Positions 42,422-51,167 of a stretch of DNA of 64,000 nucleotides are shown piece by piece. The stretch covers positions 62,001 to 126,000 of the forward strand of contig NZ_SJKD01000006.1 of NCBI RefSeq assembly GCF_004331485.1. Reading direction: 5' to 3'. The position numbers and the translations under genes were made by a program. How positions within the stretch are numbered: the stretch's first letter is position 1; every line of letters begins with the position of its first letter. The stretch is from Kribbella capetownensis. GTDB taxonomy: Bacteria > Actinomycetota > Actinomycetes > Propionibacteriales > Kribbellaceae. The notes beneath the pieces were generated by a model. That model had not been told where the DNA came from and did not search any database. It saw only the letters and a program-made list of their open reading frames with translations.

Positions 42422-44002
42422 CTACAGAGGGTCGATGTCGGTCAGGCTGTCCGGGGTCAGCTCGAGCCAGCGGGTGATGCCGATCTCGCGCAGGAACGGC
42501 ACGTCGTGGCTCGCGATGATCACCGCACCGCTGTACGACGAGAGCGCGTCCTTGAGCTGGGCGACACTGGACAGATCGAGGCTGTTGGTCGGCTCGTCGA
42601 GCATCAGCAACTGCGGCGGCGGCTCCGCCAGCAGCAGCGCGGCCAGCGTCGCCCGGAAGCGTTCGCCACCGGACAAGGTGCTGATCAGCTGATCGGCGGC
42701 CCGGCCCCGGAACAGGAAGCGTGCCAGCCGCGACCGGCGTTCCTGGTTCTCCGTGCCCGGCGCCAGCAGCGCCAGGTTGTCCACGATCGACAGGTCGTCG
42801 CGGAGCAGGTCGAGCCGCTGCGGGAGGTACCGGAACGGCACGACCGGCAACGAGTCACTGGTGATCGACTGCAACAGCGTCGTTTTACCTGCGCCGTTCG
42901 GGCCCGTCAGCGCGATCCGCTCCGGCCCACGGATCTCCAGATCCACGGTCGCCCCGGTGCGCAGCTTGTGCTCCTCCAGCCGGAGCACGACCCGCCCTGC
43001 CGGTACGGCGGTCTTCGGCAGGTCGACGCGGATCGCCTCGTCCTCGTGGACCTTGGCCTCCGCCTCGGCCACCGCGTCCTGTGCCGACTCGAGCCGGTCG
43101 GACTGCATCCCGAGATGCTTGCCCGCCGACACCTGCGCCGACCGCTTGAGCCCGCCCGCGATGATCTTCGGGATCCCGCCCTGTTCGAACGCCCGCTGGC
43201 CCCGCGCCCGGCGCTGGTCCATCTTCATCCGCGCCTCGACCAGATCGCGCTTCTGCTTGCGGGCGTCGGACTCGGCCGCCCGAAGCGTCCGCTCCGCGGC
43301 TTCCTGCTCGACCGCCACCGCTTCCTCGTACGCAGTCAGGTTGCCGCCGTACCAGGTGATGTCGCCCTTGCGCAGGTCACCGATCTGGTCAACCCGGTCG
43401 AGTAGTTCGCGGTCGTGGCTGACGATCAGCAACGCACCACGGAACTGGTCGACGGCGTCGTACAGGTGCCGGCGAGCCCGCAGGTCGAGGTTGTTGGTCG
43501 GTTCGTCGAGCAGCAGTACGTCGGGACGCCGCAGCAACTCGGCGGCCAGGCCGAGCAGGATCGTCTCGCCGCCGGACAGCTCACCGACGCTCCGGTCGAG
43601 GTCGATCGCGCCCAGGCCGAGCTTGCCGAGCAACGCCTCGGCGCGTTCGTCGACGTCCCACTCGTCGCCGACGATCGCGAAGTTCTGCTCCGAGGCGTCC
43701 CCGGACTCGATCGCGGTGACGGCACGGCGGATCGCGTCGATGCCGAGCGCCTGGTCGACCCGCAGACCGGTGTCGAGGGTCAGGTCCTGAGGCAGGTACC
43801 CGAGCTCGCCGGCCACCCGGATCGTGCCGCGCTGCGGCGTCAACCGGCACGCGATCAGCCGCAGCAGCGTCGACTTGCCGGCGCCGTTGCGGCCGACCAG
43901 ACCGGACCGCACGGGTCCGGCGACGAAGTTGAGCCCGTCGAACAGGACGTCGCCGTCCGGCCAGGCGAAGAAGAGGTCCGTACAGGTCAGGGAATTACTC
44001 AT
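42422..44002 (-). CDS. ABC-F family ATP-binding protein (ribosomal protection type)
   Basis: 526 residues from the ATG at 44002 with GGAG nine bases upstream; the frame reaches 44155 but that part is leader. Two ATPase domains and no membrane segments: Walker A GRNGAGKST and GPNGAGKTT, signatures LSGGET and LSGGERF, Walker B VLLLDEPTNNLD and LLMLDEPTNSLD. The charged linker between them (VEQEAAERTLRAAESDARKQ onward) is the arm that reaches the ribosomal centre in ABC-F proteins. Antibiotic-protection and housekeeping members cannot be separated by eye; the structured leader favours an inducible resistance type. Confidence 0.9.
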   Translation of the reverse strand: MSNSLTCTDLFFAWPDGDVLFDGLNFVAGPVRSGLVGRNGAGKSTLLRLIACRLTPQRGTIRVAGELGYLPQDLTLDTGLRVDQALGIDAIRRAVTAIESGDASEQNFAIVGDEWDVDERAEALLGKLGLGAIDLDRSVGELSGGETILLGLAAELLRRPDVLLLDEPTNNLDLRARRHLYDAVDQFRGALLIVSHDRELLDRVDQIGDLRKGDITWYGGNLTAYEEAVAVEQEAAERTLRAAESDARKQKRDLVEARMKMDQRRARGQRAFEQGGIPKIIAGGLKRSAQVSAGKHLGMQSDRLESAQDAVAEAEAKVHEDEAIRVDLPKTAVPAGRVVLRLEEHKLRTGATVDLEIRGPERIALTGPNGAGKTTLLQSITSDSLPVVPFRYLPQRLDLLRDDLSIVDNLALLAPGTENQERRSRLARFLFRGRAADQLISTLSGGERFRATLAALLLAEPPPQLLMLDEPTNSLDLSSVAQLKDALSSYSGAVIIASHDVPFLREIGITRWLELTPDSLTDIDPL

Positions 44003-44159
44003 ATGCGTGTACTCCGAACGAGGTCTTGGACGAGACCGCGCACCAGAACGGGCGGCGATCACCGGCTGCAGAAAAGACCTCGGAGTTACAACGCGACCCC
44101 TGACGTCGGGAATGGGACGTCCACCACAGTAGCGGGCCGTACTTCGCCCGTTCAACCAT
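43995..44159 (-). CDS. Possible 54-residue leader ORF of the ABC-F gene
   Basis: Small frame starting at an ATG that overlaps the last codons of the small membrane-protein gene and ending with TAA just inside the ABC-F gene (GCATATGAGTAA region). The product (MVERAKYGPLLWWTSHS and on) resembles nothing known. Its interest is position: it runs through both arms of the stem that covers the ABC-F ribosome-binding site, so a stalled ribosome here could switch folding. It may be only a shadow frame. Confidence 0.3.
   Translation of the reverse strand: MVERAKYGPLLWWTSHSRRQGSRCNSEVFSAAGDRRPFWCAVSSKTSFGVHAYE
44011..44086 (-). promoter_or_regulatory. Probable attenuator leader of the ABC-F gene
   Basis: In the transcript, ACTCCGAGGTCTT (44086-44074) can pair with AAGACCTCGTTCGGAGT (44027-44011), 13 base pairs with a 2-base bulge. 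The second arm contains the GGAG Shine-Dalgarno, so translation would be masked. A competing small hairpin, GGTCT/AGACC (44022-44037), uses part of the same arm and would free it. Confidence 0.5.
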
Positions 44160-44361
44160 TTTCCCGGCGCTTGCGCCAGGCAACGATCACCAGGTCGACC
44201 AACGCGACGACCGCCAGCACCACGCAGGTGATCACCCAGCCGGCCGGTACGTCGTACGCCGCGAACAGGATCGCGGACGTGACGAACAGCGCCACGCCGA
44301 AGCAGGACAGCACCAGTCGCAGCGTCAGCGCACTCCGCGGTGGCGGCGGTTCGAACGCCAT
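44152..44361 (-). CDS. Small two-span membrane protein (DUF6343-like)
   Basis: 69 residues: a Pro-rich start (MAFEPPPPRSALTLRLVLS), two membrane segments (about residues 14-35 and 40-60) and a basic C-terminus WRKRRENG. The layout resembles small actinobacterial DUF6343 proteins; that assignment is tentative. It lies 14 bases after the GntR gene and touches the ABC-F leader, so it may be cotranscribed with either. Confidence 0.6.
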   Translation of the reverse strand: MAFEPPPPRSALTLRLVLSCFGVALFVTSAILFAAYDVPAGWVITCVVLAVVALVDLVIVAWRKRRENG

Positions 44362-44375
44362 ACCACCGGACTACC

Positions 44376-45047
44376 TCAGGGCGCCTTGCGGAGCCAGGTC
44401 TCGACGCCGGCGATGTGGGCCGTCATCCAGGCACGGGCGGCCTCGGCGTCACCGGCCTCGATCGCGTCCAGGATCGCGGCGTGCTCGGACAGCGTCCGCT
44501 CGACCGCCCCGGCCTGGGTGACACCGCGCCAGATCCGGGCCCGCTGGGTCGCGCCGGAGATGCCGTCGAGCAGCGAGCAGACGACCATGTTCCCGGTCGC
44601 CTCGGCGATGCCGCGGTGGAACTGCAGGTCGTTGGCGACCAGCTCCTCCACCTCGGCATCGGGCGTGAGGTCGCTGCACAGCAGCCGCAGGTCGGTCACC
44701 TGCTGCCGGTTGATCCGGGTCGCGGCGAGCGCGGCGACTCCTGGCTCGAGCAGCCGCCGGACCTCGAAGAACTGCAGCACGGAATCGTCGCGGTGCAGGT
44801 CGACCATGAAGTTCAGCGCGTCGAGCAGATGCGCCGAGTCCAGGCTGGTGACATAGGTGCCGTCACCGTGCCGGACGTCGAGGACGTTGACCAGCGTCAA
44901 CGCCTTCACCGCTTCGCGCAGCGAGTTCCGCGACAGGCCCAGCCGCGCCGCGAGGTCGGCCTCCTTCGGCAGCCGGTCCCCCGGACCCAGTTCCCCCGAG
45001 GTGATCATCCCTTTGATCTTGACGATCGCCTCATCCGTCAACGCCAT
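44376..45047 (-). CDS. GntR-family regulator, FadR/FCD subgroup
   Basis: 223 residues from the ATG at 45047 (frame open to 45071). Residues 3-65 are the GntR winged HTH (AIVKIKGMITSGELGPGDRLPKE, LAARLGLSRNSLREAVKALTLVNVL). The FCD ligand domain follows, with the metal/ligand histidines expected in NDLQFHRGIAEATGN and SEHAAILDAIEAGD. It lies 24 bases after the Rid gene. Likely targets are the inverted repeat at 45473-45497 in front of rid and possibly ATCCTATAGGAT before the fucose genes. Confidence 0.9.
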   Translation of the reverse strand: MALTDEAIVKIKGMITSGELGPGDRLPKEADLAARLGLSRNSLREAVKALTLVNVLDVRHGDGTYVTSLDSAHLLDALNFMVDLHRDDSVLQFFEVRRLLEPGVAALAATRINRQQVTDLRLLCSDLTPDAEVEELVANDLQFHRGIAEATGNMVVCSLLDGISGATQRARIWRGVTQAGAVERTLSEHAAILDAIEAGDAEAARAWMTAHIAGVETWLRKAP

Positions 45048-45071
45048 CTGGTCAGTATGCCGCCGAACCAC

Positions 45072-45455
45072 TCAACGACGTACCGCGACAGCATCCACTT
45101 CGAAGCTCATCTCCGGCAGGGCGAGCGAGGCGACGCCGAGCAGGGTCTGGACGGGCGGCCGCTCGGGCCAGTACTTCGCGATCACCTGACCGAGCGCCGC
45201 GAGCTTCTCCGGCGAGTGGTCGACGATGTACGTCCGCAACTGGAACACGCTGTCGTAGTCGAGCCCCACGGACCGCAACGCAATGCCGAGGTTGGCGAAC
45301 GCAAGGTCCAACTGCTCCTCGAACCCGGCGACCGCGACGTGACCGTCAGCACCGGAGGCGTACTGCCCGGCAACGAGAACGAAATCCCCGACCTCAGCGA
45401 CATGGCTGTAGCCGAACCCCGTCGGATCGTGCAGACCGGCCGGATTGCTGATCAT
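45072..45455 (-). CDS. Rid-family (YjgF/YER057c/UK114) protein
   Basis: 127 residues from the ATG at 45455 (AGAGG upstream). DFVLVAGQYASGADG, ANLGIALRSVGLDYDSVFQLRTYIVD, PVQTLLGVASLALPEMSFEVDAVAV are typical of Rid proteins. The Arg that binds imine carboxylates in RidA is represented by LRTYIVD; whether this is true RidA or a Rid2-7 paralogue is not decided. First gene of a rid-gntR unit, suggesting a catabolic paralogue under GntR control. Confidence 0.85.
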   Translation of the reverse strand: MISNPAGLHDPTGFGYSHVAEVGDFVLVAGQYASGADGHVAVAGFEEQLDLAFANLGIALRSVGLDYDSVFQLRTYIVDHSPEKLAALGQVIAKYWPERPPVQTLLGVASLALPEMSFEVDAVAVRR

Positions 45456-45472
45456 CACGCACCTCTGTTCTT

Positions 45473-45497
45473 GTTCTGGACGTCGAATATCCAGAAC
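45473..45497 (-). promoter_or_regulatory. Inverted repeat GTTCTGGA-N9-TCCAGAAC before rid
   Basis: Perfect 8+8 inverted repeat ending 18 bases before the rid ATG. A minus-strand TATGTT hexamer (45495-45500) overlaps its outer edge, so a bound regulator would cover the -10 and start site. The adjacent GntR-FCD protein is the obvious candidate. Confidence 0.55.
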
Positions 45498-45954
45498 ATA
45501 GCAGTCGCCGGAGGTTGGTGGTCGAGGAAGACCAGTGGAGGGGAAGTGGACTGATCCGGAGCGTGACGTTGGCCACATTTCTGCGCAGTCGTGATCATCA
45601 CCTGGGGCGAGTGCGCAACTGCATACAGTGGCCAGTTAGGCTGGAACCGTACACCGTGGGTCACCGTCGGAGTCGCCGGAAACCCTCCACTGCAAGGCGT
45701 CCCGGACCCCCTCGGACCGGACGGCAGAGCATCGGCCGATCACCGTCGCGCCGATGAGCTGAAACACCTGTCAGCGCAGTGTTTCAGGCCTCGAACGATC
45801 CAGCCGCCGAAGCCCGACCACCCGACACACTGGTCCGGTGGTCCCAGGCTGTGGAAGAGGGTCGCGTGCTATTAGCCTTGCCCTGGGGAACCACCCATAA
45901 CATCAGCATTAACCACCGCGGTACCGGACCCGATCGGAAGAGGCGAACTGCCAA
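45498..45954. other. 457-bp gap between the divergent rid and kgd genes
   Basis: No convincing gene. Frames of 60-94 codons here have no Shine-Dalgarno and no protein-like composition. It holds the kgd promoter region, a 9-bp stem-loop (CTGAAACAC/GTGTTTCAG, 45759-45787, 11-base loop) and a less GC-rich stretch at 45885-45920 that includes CATAACAT. AGAGG at 45939-45943 serves the kgd GTG. Confidence 0.6.
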
Positions 45955-48900
45955 GTGGCCACCGAGCCATCAGACACAAATCCCCTAGCAGCCTTCGGTG
46001 CGAACGAATGGCTGGTCGACGAGCTGTACGAGAAGTACCTGCAGGACCCGAACTCGGTGGATCCGGCGTGGCTCGCCTATTTCAAGAGTGACAGCTTCAA
46101 GGCATCCCAGCCTGGTGACGCGAAGCCGGTGACGAGCACCCCGGCCGACGCTCCCCGGCCCGATGCAGTGTCGGACAACAAGACTCCCGAGGCACCGAGC
46201 CGCGGCACCGTGCCGTCCGCGCCGGCCTCGAGCGCACCTGCCGCGGCGGCAGCCGCCACGCAGACCCCGGCCACGCAGGCCGCCGTACCGCAGGCCCAGC
46301 CCGCAGCGAAGCAAGCGCCGGCCAAGACGGCCGCCGCCCCGACCGGAGGCACGGTGAACCAGCCGCCCAGCGCCCAGCCCAAGGCCACTCCCGCCAGCAC
46401 CGCGGACACCGAGCGCAAGATCATGCGCGGCGCGCCCGCACGGACGGCGCAGAACATGGAGACCAGCCTCCAGGTGCCGACGGCGACCAGCGTCCGGCAG
46501 GTCCCGGTCAAGCTGCTGATCGACAACCGCATCGTCATCAACAACCACCTCAAGCGCGCCCGCGGCGGCAAGGTCTCCTTCACCCACCTGATCGGCTGGG
46601 CGCTGGTGAAGGCGCTGAAGACGCTGCCGGAGATGAACGCGTCGTACGACGAGACCGACGGCAAGCCGACCCACGTCCAGCCGCAGCACATCAATCTCGG
46701 CCTGGCCATCGACATGCAGAAGCCGGACGGCACCCGGCAGCTGCTGGTGCCGTCGATCAAGGCCGCCGAGACGATGACGTTCGCCGAGTTCTGGATGGCC
46801 TACGAGGACGTCGTGCGGCGGGCCCGGGACAACAAGCTCGCGCTGCCCGACTTCCAGGGCACCACGATCAGCCTGACCAACCCCGGCACCATCGGCACCC
46901 AGCACTCGGTGCCGCGGCTGATGTCCGGCCAGGGCACCATCATCGGCGTCGGCGCGATGGAGTACCCGCCGGAGTACCAGGGCGCGGCCGACGAGACGAT
47001 GGCCAAGCTCGCGGTCAGCAAGGTGATGACGCTGACCTCGACGTACGACCACCGGATCATCCAGGGCGCCCAGTCGGGTGAGTTCCTGCGCCGGCTGCAC
47101 CAGTTGCTGCTCGGCCAGGAGGGCTTCTTCGACGAGATCTTCCAGTCGCTGCGGATCCCGTACGAGCCGATCCGCTGGGCCGCCGACCTCCCGCACAGCC
47201 ACGAGGAGGACGTCTCCAAGCAGGCGCGCATCCTCGAGATGATCCACGCCTACCGGGTCCGCGGCCACATCATGGCCGACACCGACCCGCTGGAGTACAA
47301 GCAGCGCAGCCACCCGGACCTGGACGTGGCCACCCACGGCCTGACCCTGTGGGACCTGGACCGCGAGTTCGCCACCGGCTCGTTCGGGGCGGCCAGCGAG
47401 CGCAAGTTCATGAAGCTGCGCGAGATCCTCGGCATCCTGCGCGACTCGTACTGCCGGACCACCGGTATCGAGTACATGCACATCCAGGACCCCGAGCAGC
47501 GCAAGTGGATCCAGGAGCGGGTCGAGCGCCCGCACACCAAGGTGCCGCGCGAGGAGCAGCTGCGGATCCTGGCCAAGCTGAACGAGGCCGAGGCGTTCGA
47601 GACCTTCCTGCAGACCAAGTACGTCGGCCAGAAGCGGTTCTCGCTGGAGGGTGGCGAGACCACCATCCCGCTGCTCGACGAGCTCTGCGAGGAAGCGGCC
47701 GGGGCCGGCCTGGACGAGGTCGTCATCGGCATGGCGCACCGCGGCCGGCTGAACGTGCTGGCCAACATCGTCGGCAAGTCCTACGGCCAGATCTTCCGCG
47801 AGTTCGACGGCAACATCGACCCGCGGACCGTGCAGGGCTCCGGTGACGTCAAGTACCACCTGGGCGCCGAGGGCGAGTTCGTCTCCGAGTTCGGCGACAA
47901 GATCAAGGTGTCGGTGGCGGCCAACCCGTCCCACCTGGAGACGGTCGACCCGGTGCTCGAGGGTATCGTCCGGGCCAAGCAGGACATCCTGGACCGCGGC
48001 GTCGCGTTCCCGGTGCTGCCGGTGCTGGTCCACGGTGACGCGGCCTTCGCCGGCCAGGGCGTGGTGGCGGAGACGCTGAACCTGTCCCAGCTGCGCGGCT
48101 ACCGCACCGGCGGCACGATCCACGTGATCGTGAACAACCAGGTCGGCTTCACCACCTCGCCGGCCTCGTCCCGCTCGTCGATGTACTCCACCGACGTGGC
48201 CCGGATGGTGCAGGCGCCGATCTTCCATGTCAACGGCGACGACCCCGAGGCCTGTGTCCGGGTCGCCGACCTGGCCTTCGAGTACCGCCAGGCGTTCAAC
48301 AAGGACGTCGTCATCGACCTGGTCTGCTACCGCCGCCGCGGTCACAACGAGGGCGACGACCCGAGCTTCACCCAGCCGCTGATGTACGACCTGATCGAGC
48401 AGAAGCGGTCGGTGCGCAAGCTCTACACCGAGGCCCTGATCGGCCGTGGCGACATCACGGTCGAAGAGGCCGAGCAGGCGATGCGCGACTTCCAGCAGCG
48501 GCTGGAGCGGGTCTTCGCCGAGGTCCGCGAGGCGAAGAGCCAGCCGGACACCCCGGCGCCGTACGTGACGGTGCCGGTCTACCCGGACAAGCCGGAGGGC
48601 CCGGACGCGACCGCGACCACGCCCGAGGTGCTGAAGAAGATCGCCGACGCGCACACCACGCTGCCGGAGGGCTTCACCGTGCACCCGAAGGTGCTGCCCC
48701 AGCTGCAGCGCCGGGCGACCGCGATCACCCAGGGCCCGATCGACTGGGCCAGCGCGGAGATCACCGCCTTCGGTTCCCTGCTGCTGGCCGGACGGCCGGT
48801 GCGGCTCGCCGGTCAGGACAGCCGCCGGGGCACGTTCGTGCAGCGGTTCGCCGCGATCATCGACCGGGTCAACGGCCAGGACTACGTCCCGCTGCAGAAC

Positions 48901-49770
48901 CTGGACGAGGGCCAGGCGAACTTCCACGTCTACGACTCGCTGCTGAGCGAGTACGCCGCTCTCGGCTTCGAGTACGGGTACTCCGTGGCCCGGCCGGACG
49001 CGCTGACCCTGTGGGAGGCGCAGTTCGGTGACTTCGTGAACGGCGCCCAGTCGATCATCGACGAGTACATCTCGGCCGGTGAGGCGAAGTGGGGCCAGAA
49101 GTCGGGTGTCGTGCTGCTGCTGCCGCACGGGTACGAGGGCCAGGGTCCGGACCACTCGTCGGCCCGGGTCGAGCGCTTCCTCCAGCTGTGCGCGGAGAAC
49201 GCGATGACGGTGGCGCAGCCGTCGACGCCGGCGTCGTACTTCCACCTGCTCCGCCGGCACACGCTCGGCGAGGAGCACAACCCGATGATCGTCTTCACGC
49301 CGAAGCAGTTGCTGCGGCGCAAGGAGGCGGTGTCGCAGCCGGAGCAGCTCACCCACGGCACCTTCCGGCCGATCATCGGCGACGCCGAGGCGGAGGCCAC
49401 CGCGGGTACGGTCGACCGGATCGTGCTGGCGTCCGGGCGGATCGTCTACGACCTGCTGGCCGAGCGGAAGAAGGCCGAGCCGGACAAGATCAGCACCGCG
49501 GTCATCCGGGTCGAGCAGCTCTACCCGCTGCCGAGCGACGAGATCGTCGCGGAGCTGGCGAAGTACCCGAAGGCGACCGAGATCCGCTGGGTCCAGGACG
49601 AGCCCGCGAACCAGGGCCCGTGGCCGTTCATGGCGCTGAACCTGACCGAGCACCTCGGCGGCAAGCCGTTCTACCGGGTGTCCCGGCCGGCCATGTCGGC
49701 GACCTCGGTCGGCTCGATGGGCGCGCACCAGGCCGAGCAGTCCACGCTGCTGAAGCAGGCCTTCAGCTGA
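45955..49770 (+). CDS. kgd: Multifunctional 2-oxoglutarate decarboxylase/dehydrogenase E1 with E2-like domain
   Basis: 1271 residues, the usual size of actinobacterial Kgd. It opens with the E1 N-terminal segment [23 protein letters not shown], an Ala/Pro-rich linker (residues 40-150), then a dihydrolipoyl-succinyltransferase-like domain whose active motif is TYDHRIIQG (about 363-371). The ThDP-dependent E1 part contains [11 protein letters not shown] (about 592), VNGDDPEA and [15 protein letters not shown] (about 797). Kgd releases CO2 from 2-oxoglutarate and feeds the TCA cycle as part of a mixed complex with AceF and Lpd. GTG start with AGAGG. A small conserved gene follows at once. Confidence 0.97.
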   Translation: MATEPSDTNPLAAFGANEWLVDELYEKYLQDPNSVDPAWLAYFKSDSFKASQPGDAKPVTSTPADAPRPDAVSDNKTPEAPSRGTVPSAPASSAPAAAAAATQTPATQAAVPQAQPAAKQAPAKTAAAPTGGTVNQPPSAQPKATPASTADTERKIMRGAPARTAQNMETSLQVPTATSVRQVPVKLLIDNRIVINNHLKRARGGKVSFTHLIGWALVKALKTLPEMNASYDETDGKPTHVQPQHINLGLAIDMQKPDGTRQLLVPSIKAAETMTFAEFWMAYEDVVRRARDNKLALPDFQGTTISLTNPGTIGTQHSVPRLMSGQGTIIGVGAMEYPPEYQGAADETMAKLAVSKVMTLTSTYDHRIIQGAQSGEFLRRLHQLLLGQEGFFDEIFQSLRIPYEPIRWAADLPHSHEEDVSKQARILEMIHAYRVRGHIMADTDPLEYKQRSHPDLDVATHGLTLWDLDREFATGSFGAASERKFMKLREILGILRDSYCRTTGIEYMHIQDPEQRKWIQERVERPHTKVPREEQLRILAKLNEAEAFETFLQTKYVGQKRFSLEGGETTIPLLDELCEEAAGAGLDEVVIGMAHRGRLNVLANIVGKSYGQIFREFDGNIDPRTVQGSGDVKYHLGAEGEFVSEFGDKIKVSVAANPSHLETVDPVLEGIVRAKQDILDRGVAFPVLPVLVHGDAAFAGQGVVAETLNLSQLRGYRTGGTIHVIVNNQVGFTTSPASSRSSMYSTDVARMVQAPIFHVNGDDPEACVRVADLAFEYRQAFNKDVVIDLVCYRRRGHNEGDDPSFTQPLMYDLIEQKRSVRKLYTEALIGRGDITVEEAEQAMRDFQQRLERVFAEVREAKSQPDTPAPYVTVPVYPDKPEGPDATATTPEVLKKIADAHTTLPEGFTVHPKVLPQLQRRATAITQGPIDWASAEITAFGSLLLAGRPVRLAGQDSRRGTFVQRFAAIIDRVNGQDYVPLQNLDEGQANFHVYDSLLSEYAALGFEYGYSVARPDALTLWEAQFGDFVNGAQSIIDEYISAGEAKWGQKSGVVLLLPHGYEGQGPDHSSARVERFLQLCAENAMTVAQPSTPASYFHLLRRHTLGEEHNPMIVFTPKQLLRRKEAVSQPEQLTHGTFRPIIGDAEAEATAGTVDRIVLASGRIVYDLLAERKKAEPDKISTAVIRVEQLYPLPSDEIVAELAKYPKATEIRWVQDEPANQGPWPFMALNLTEHLGGKPFYRVSRPAMSATSVGSMGAHQAEQSTLLKQAFS

Positions 49771-49771
49771 C

Positions 49772-49948
49772 GTGTACTTCACCGACCGAGGGATCGAGGA
49801 ACTCGAGGGCCGGCGTGGCGAGGAAGACGTCACGCTGGCCTGGGTGGCCGAGCGGCTGCGCGAGTTCGTCGACCTGAACCCCGAGTTCGAGACCCCGATC
49901 GAGCGGTTCGCCACCTGGCTGGCCCGCCTCGACGACGAGGACGACTGA
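49772..49948 (+). CDS. Small conserved protein downstream of kgd (DUF6104-like)
   Basis: 58 residues, GTG start one base after the kgd stop; too short for ordinary ORF cut-offs. The product begins VYFTDRGIEELEGRRGEE and ends with an acidic ARLDDEDD; it is soluble and rich in Glu and Asp. The same kind of short acidic protein follows kgd in Streptomyces (DUF6104), so conserved linkage is likely. The near-zero spacing implies translational coupling with Kgd. The function is unknown. Confidence 0.8.
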   Translation: MYFTDRGIEELEGRRGEEDVTLAWVAERLREFVDLNPEFETPIERFATWLARLDDEDD

Positions 49949-49974
49949 GCTCCCTGCTGTTCTAGAGTGAGCGA

Positions 49975-50700
49975 ATGCCCTTCGCCGAGCAGCCCGTACG
50001 CCGGGTCGCCGCAGCGGAGGGCGTTCGTTCGTCCGGCCCCTGGCCGCACACCATTCCCGCAGTACGGCAACTGCTGACCGACGGTCTGGACCTGGATCCC
50101 GGCGTCACGTTCCTCGTCGGCGAGAACGGCACCGGCAAGTCCACGCTGGTCGAGGCGATCGCGGTCGCGTACGGCCTGTCGCCCGAAGGCGGCTCCACCG
50201 GCGCCCGGCTGACCACCCGGGCGACCGAGTCACCGCTGGCGGACGAACTCCTGCTGACCCGTGGCATCGGTGGCAAGCGGGCCGGCTTCTTCCTCCGCGC
50301 CGAGACCATGCACGGGTTCTACACCTACCTGGAGGACAATCCGCGCACCTCGGGGTCGGCGGACCTGGCCTTCCACGAGATGAGCCACGGCGAGAGCTTC
50401 CTGAGGCTGATCAACGACCGCTTCATCCGGCGCGGGTTCTACTGCCTGGACGAGCCGGAGTCGGCCCTGTCGTTCTCCAGCAGCCTGGCCGTGGTCGGCG
50501 TACTCAACCGGCTGGCCGAGTCGGGATCGCAGGTGCTCTGTGCGACCCACTCCCCCGTGATCGCCGCTTTGCCAGGGGCAACGATCCTGGAGACCGGCGA
50601 CTGGGGGATCCGGAAGACGGTCTGGGAAGACCTCGAGCTCGTGCAGAACTGGCGTGCCTACCTGCGCCACCCCGAGCAGTACCTGCGGCACGTTCTCTAG
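49975..50700 (+). CDS. AAA-type ATPase (RecF/ABC-like P-loop)
   Basis: 241 residues. Walker A FLVGENGTGKST (about residue 48), a signature-like HEMSHGESFL, Walker B FYCLDEPESALSF and a sensor His in CATHSPVIAAL. This is the small single-domain SMC/RecF-type ATPase often annotated as an AAA family ATPase, with no coiled coil. TAGAGT ends 7 bases before the ATG and no Shine-Dalgarno is present, so a leaderless start is possible. The role is unknown. Its TAG and the stop of the ArsR-type gene share CTAG. Confidence 0.82.
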   Translation: MPFAEQPVRRVAAAEGVRSSGPWPHTIPAVRQLLTDGLDLDPGVTFLVGENGTGKSTLVEAIAVAYGLSPEGGSTGARLTTRATESPLADELLLTRGIGGKRAGFFLRAETMHGFYTYLEDNPRTSGSADLAFHEMSHGESFLRLINDRFIRRGFYCLDEPESALSFSSSLAVVGVLNRLAESGSQVLCATHSPVIAALPGATILETGDWGIRKTVWEDLELVQNWRAYLRHPEQYLRHVL

Positions 50701-51053
50701 TCCGCGTGTGGCGGCCGGGTCCTGCGCGGTGGGTCGGGAGCCAGGGTGCCGTCCGGAGCGATGTGCTCGAAGATCTGGTCGACCAGGTTCAGGACGTGCG
50801 GGTCGTCGACGGTGTAGATGTGCCGGCGGCCTTCGCGGCGGGCGGTGATGATGCCGGCCAGCCGGAGCTTGCCGAGGTGCTGGCTGGCGGTGGCGATACT
50901 GACGCCGACGCGGTCGGCCAGCGTGCCGACGTCGTACTCGCCCTGAGCCGCCAGTGAGACCAGATGCAGCCGCACCGGGGCGGACAGCATCGCGAAGGTG
51001 CCGGCGGCGGATTCCAGCTGGGCCTTCGTGGGTTCTGGGAACGGTGTCGTCAT
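50697..51053 (-). CDS. ArsR/SmtB-type winged-helix regulator
   Basis: 118 residues from the ATG at 51053. FAMLSAPVRLHLVSLAAQGEYDVGTLADRVGVSIATASQHLGKLRLAGIITARREGRRHIYTV-type winged helix is complete (residues 20-85), followed by a short helix and a Pro/Arg-rich tail. No ArsR-type Cys pair (CVC) is present in the recognition helix, so metal sensing is not evident. It is divergent from a cation exchanger, with a perfect 20-bp palindrome between them. Confidence 0.88.
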   Translation of the reverse strand: MTTPFPEPTKAQLESAAGTFAMLSAPVRLHLVSLAAQGEYDVGTLADRVGVSIATASQHLGKLRLAGIITARREGRRHIYTVDDPHVLNLVDQIFEHIAPDGTLAPDPPRRTRPPHAD

Positions 51054-51122
51054 CGCGCAGTCATTGTGACCGCTGGAACGGTCCGAGGGCAGTCCGGCGT
51101 GCCGAGGTGAGGACGGTCTCAC

Positions 51123-51142
51123 ACTTTCGCAATTGCGAAAGT
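51123..51142. promoter_or_regulatory. Perfect 20-bp palindromic operator
   Basis: ACTTTCGCAATTGCGAAAGT is identical to its reverse complement. It lies 25 bases before the exchanger ATG in the gap to the ArsR-type gene and is the best single operator candidate of the window. Confidence 0.8.
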
Positions 51143-51167
51143 ATCAAAACGGTGGCAGGCTGGAACC

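Noticed and set aside
45515-45875. Two frames of 80 and 94 codons in the rid-kgd gap
   Set aside because: No SD, overlapping each other in different frames, composition unlike protein; treated as non-coding.
45985-50070. 1361-codon open frame antisense to kgd
   Set aside because: Shadow frame: highly biased GC third positions in kgd remove stops on the other strand. The product is Val/Asp/Gly/Arg-rich with no family features.
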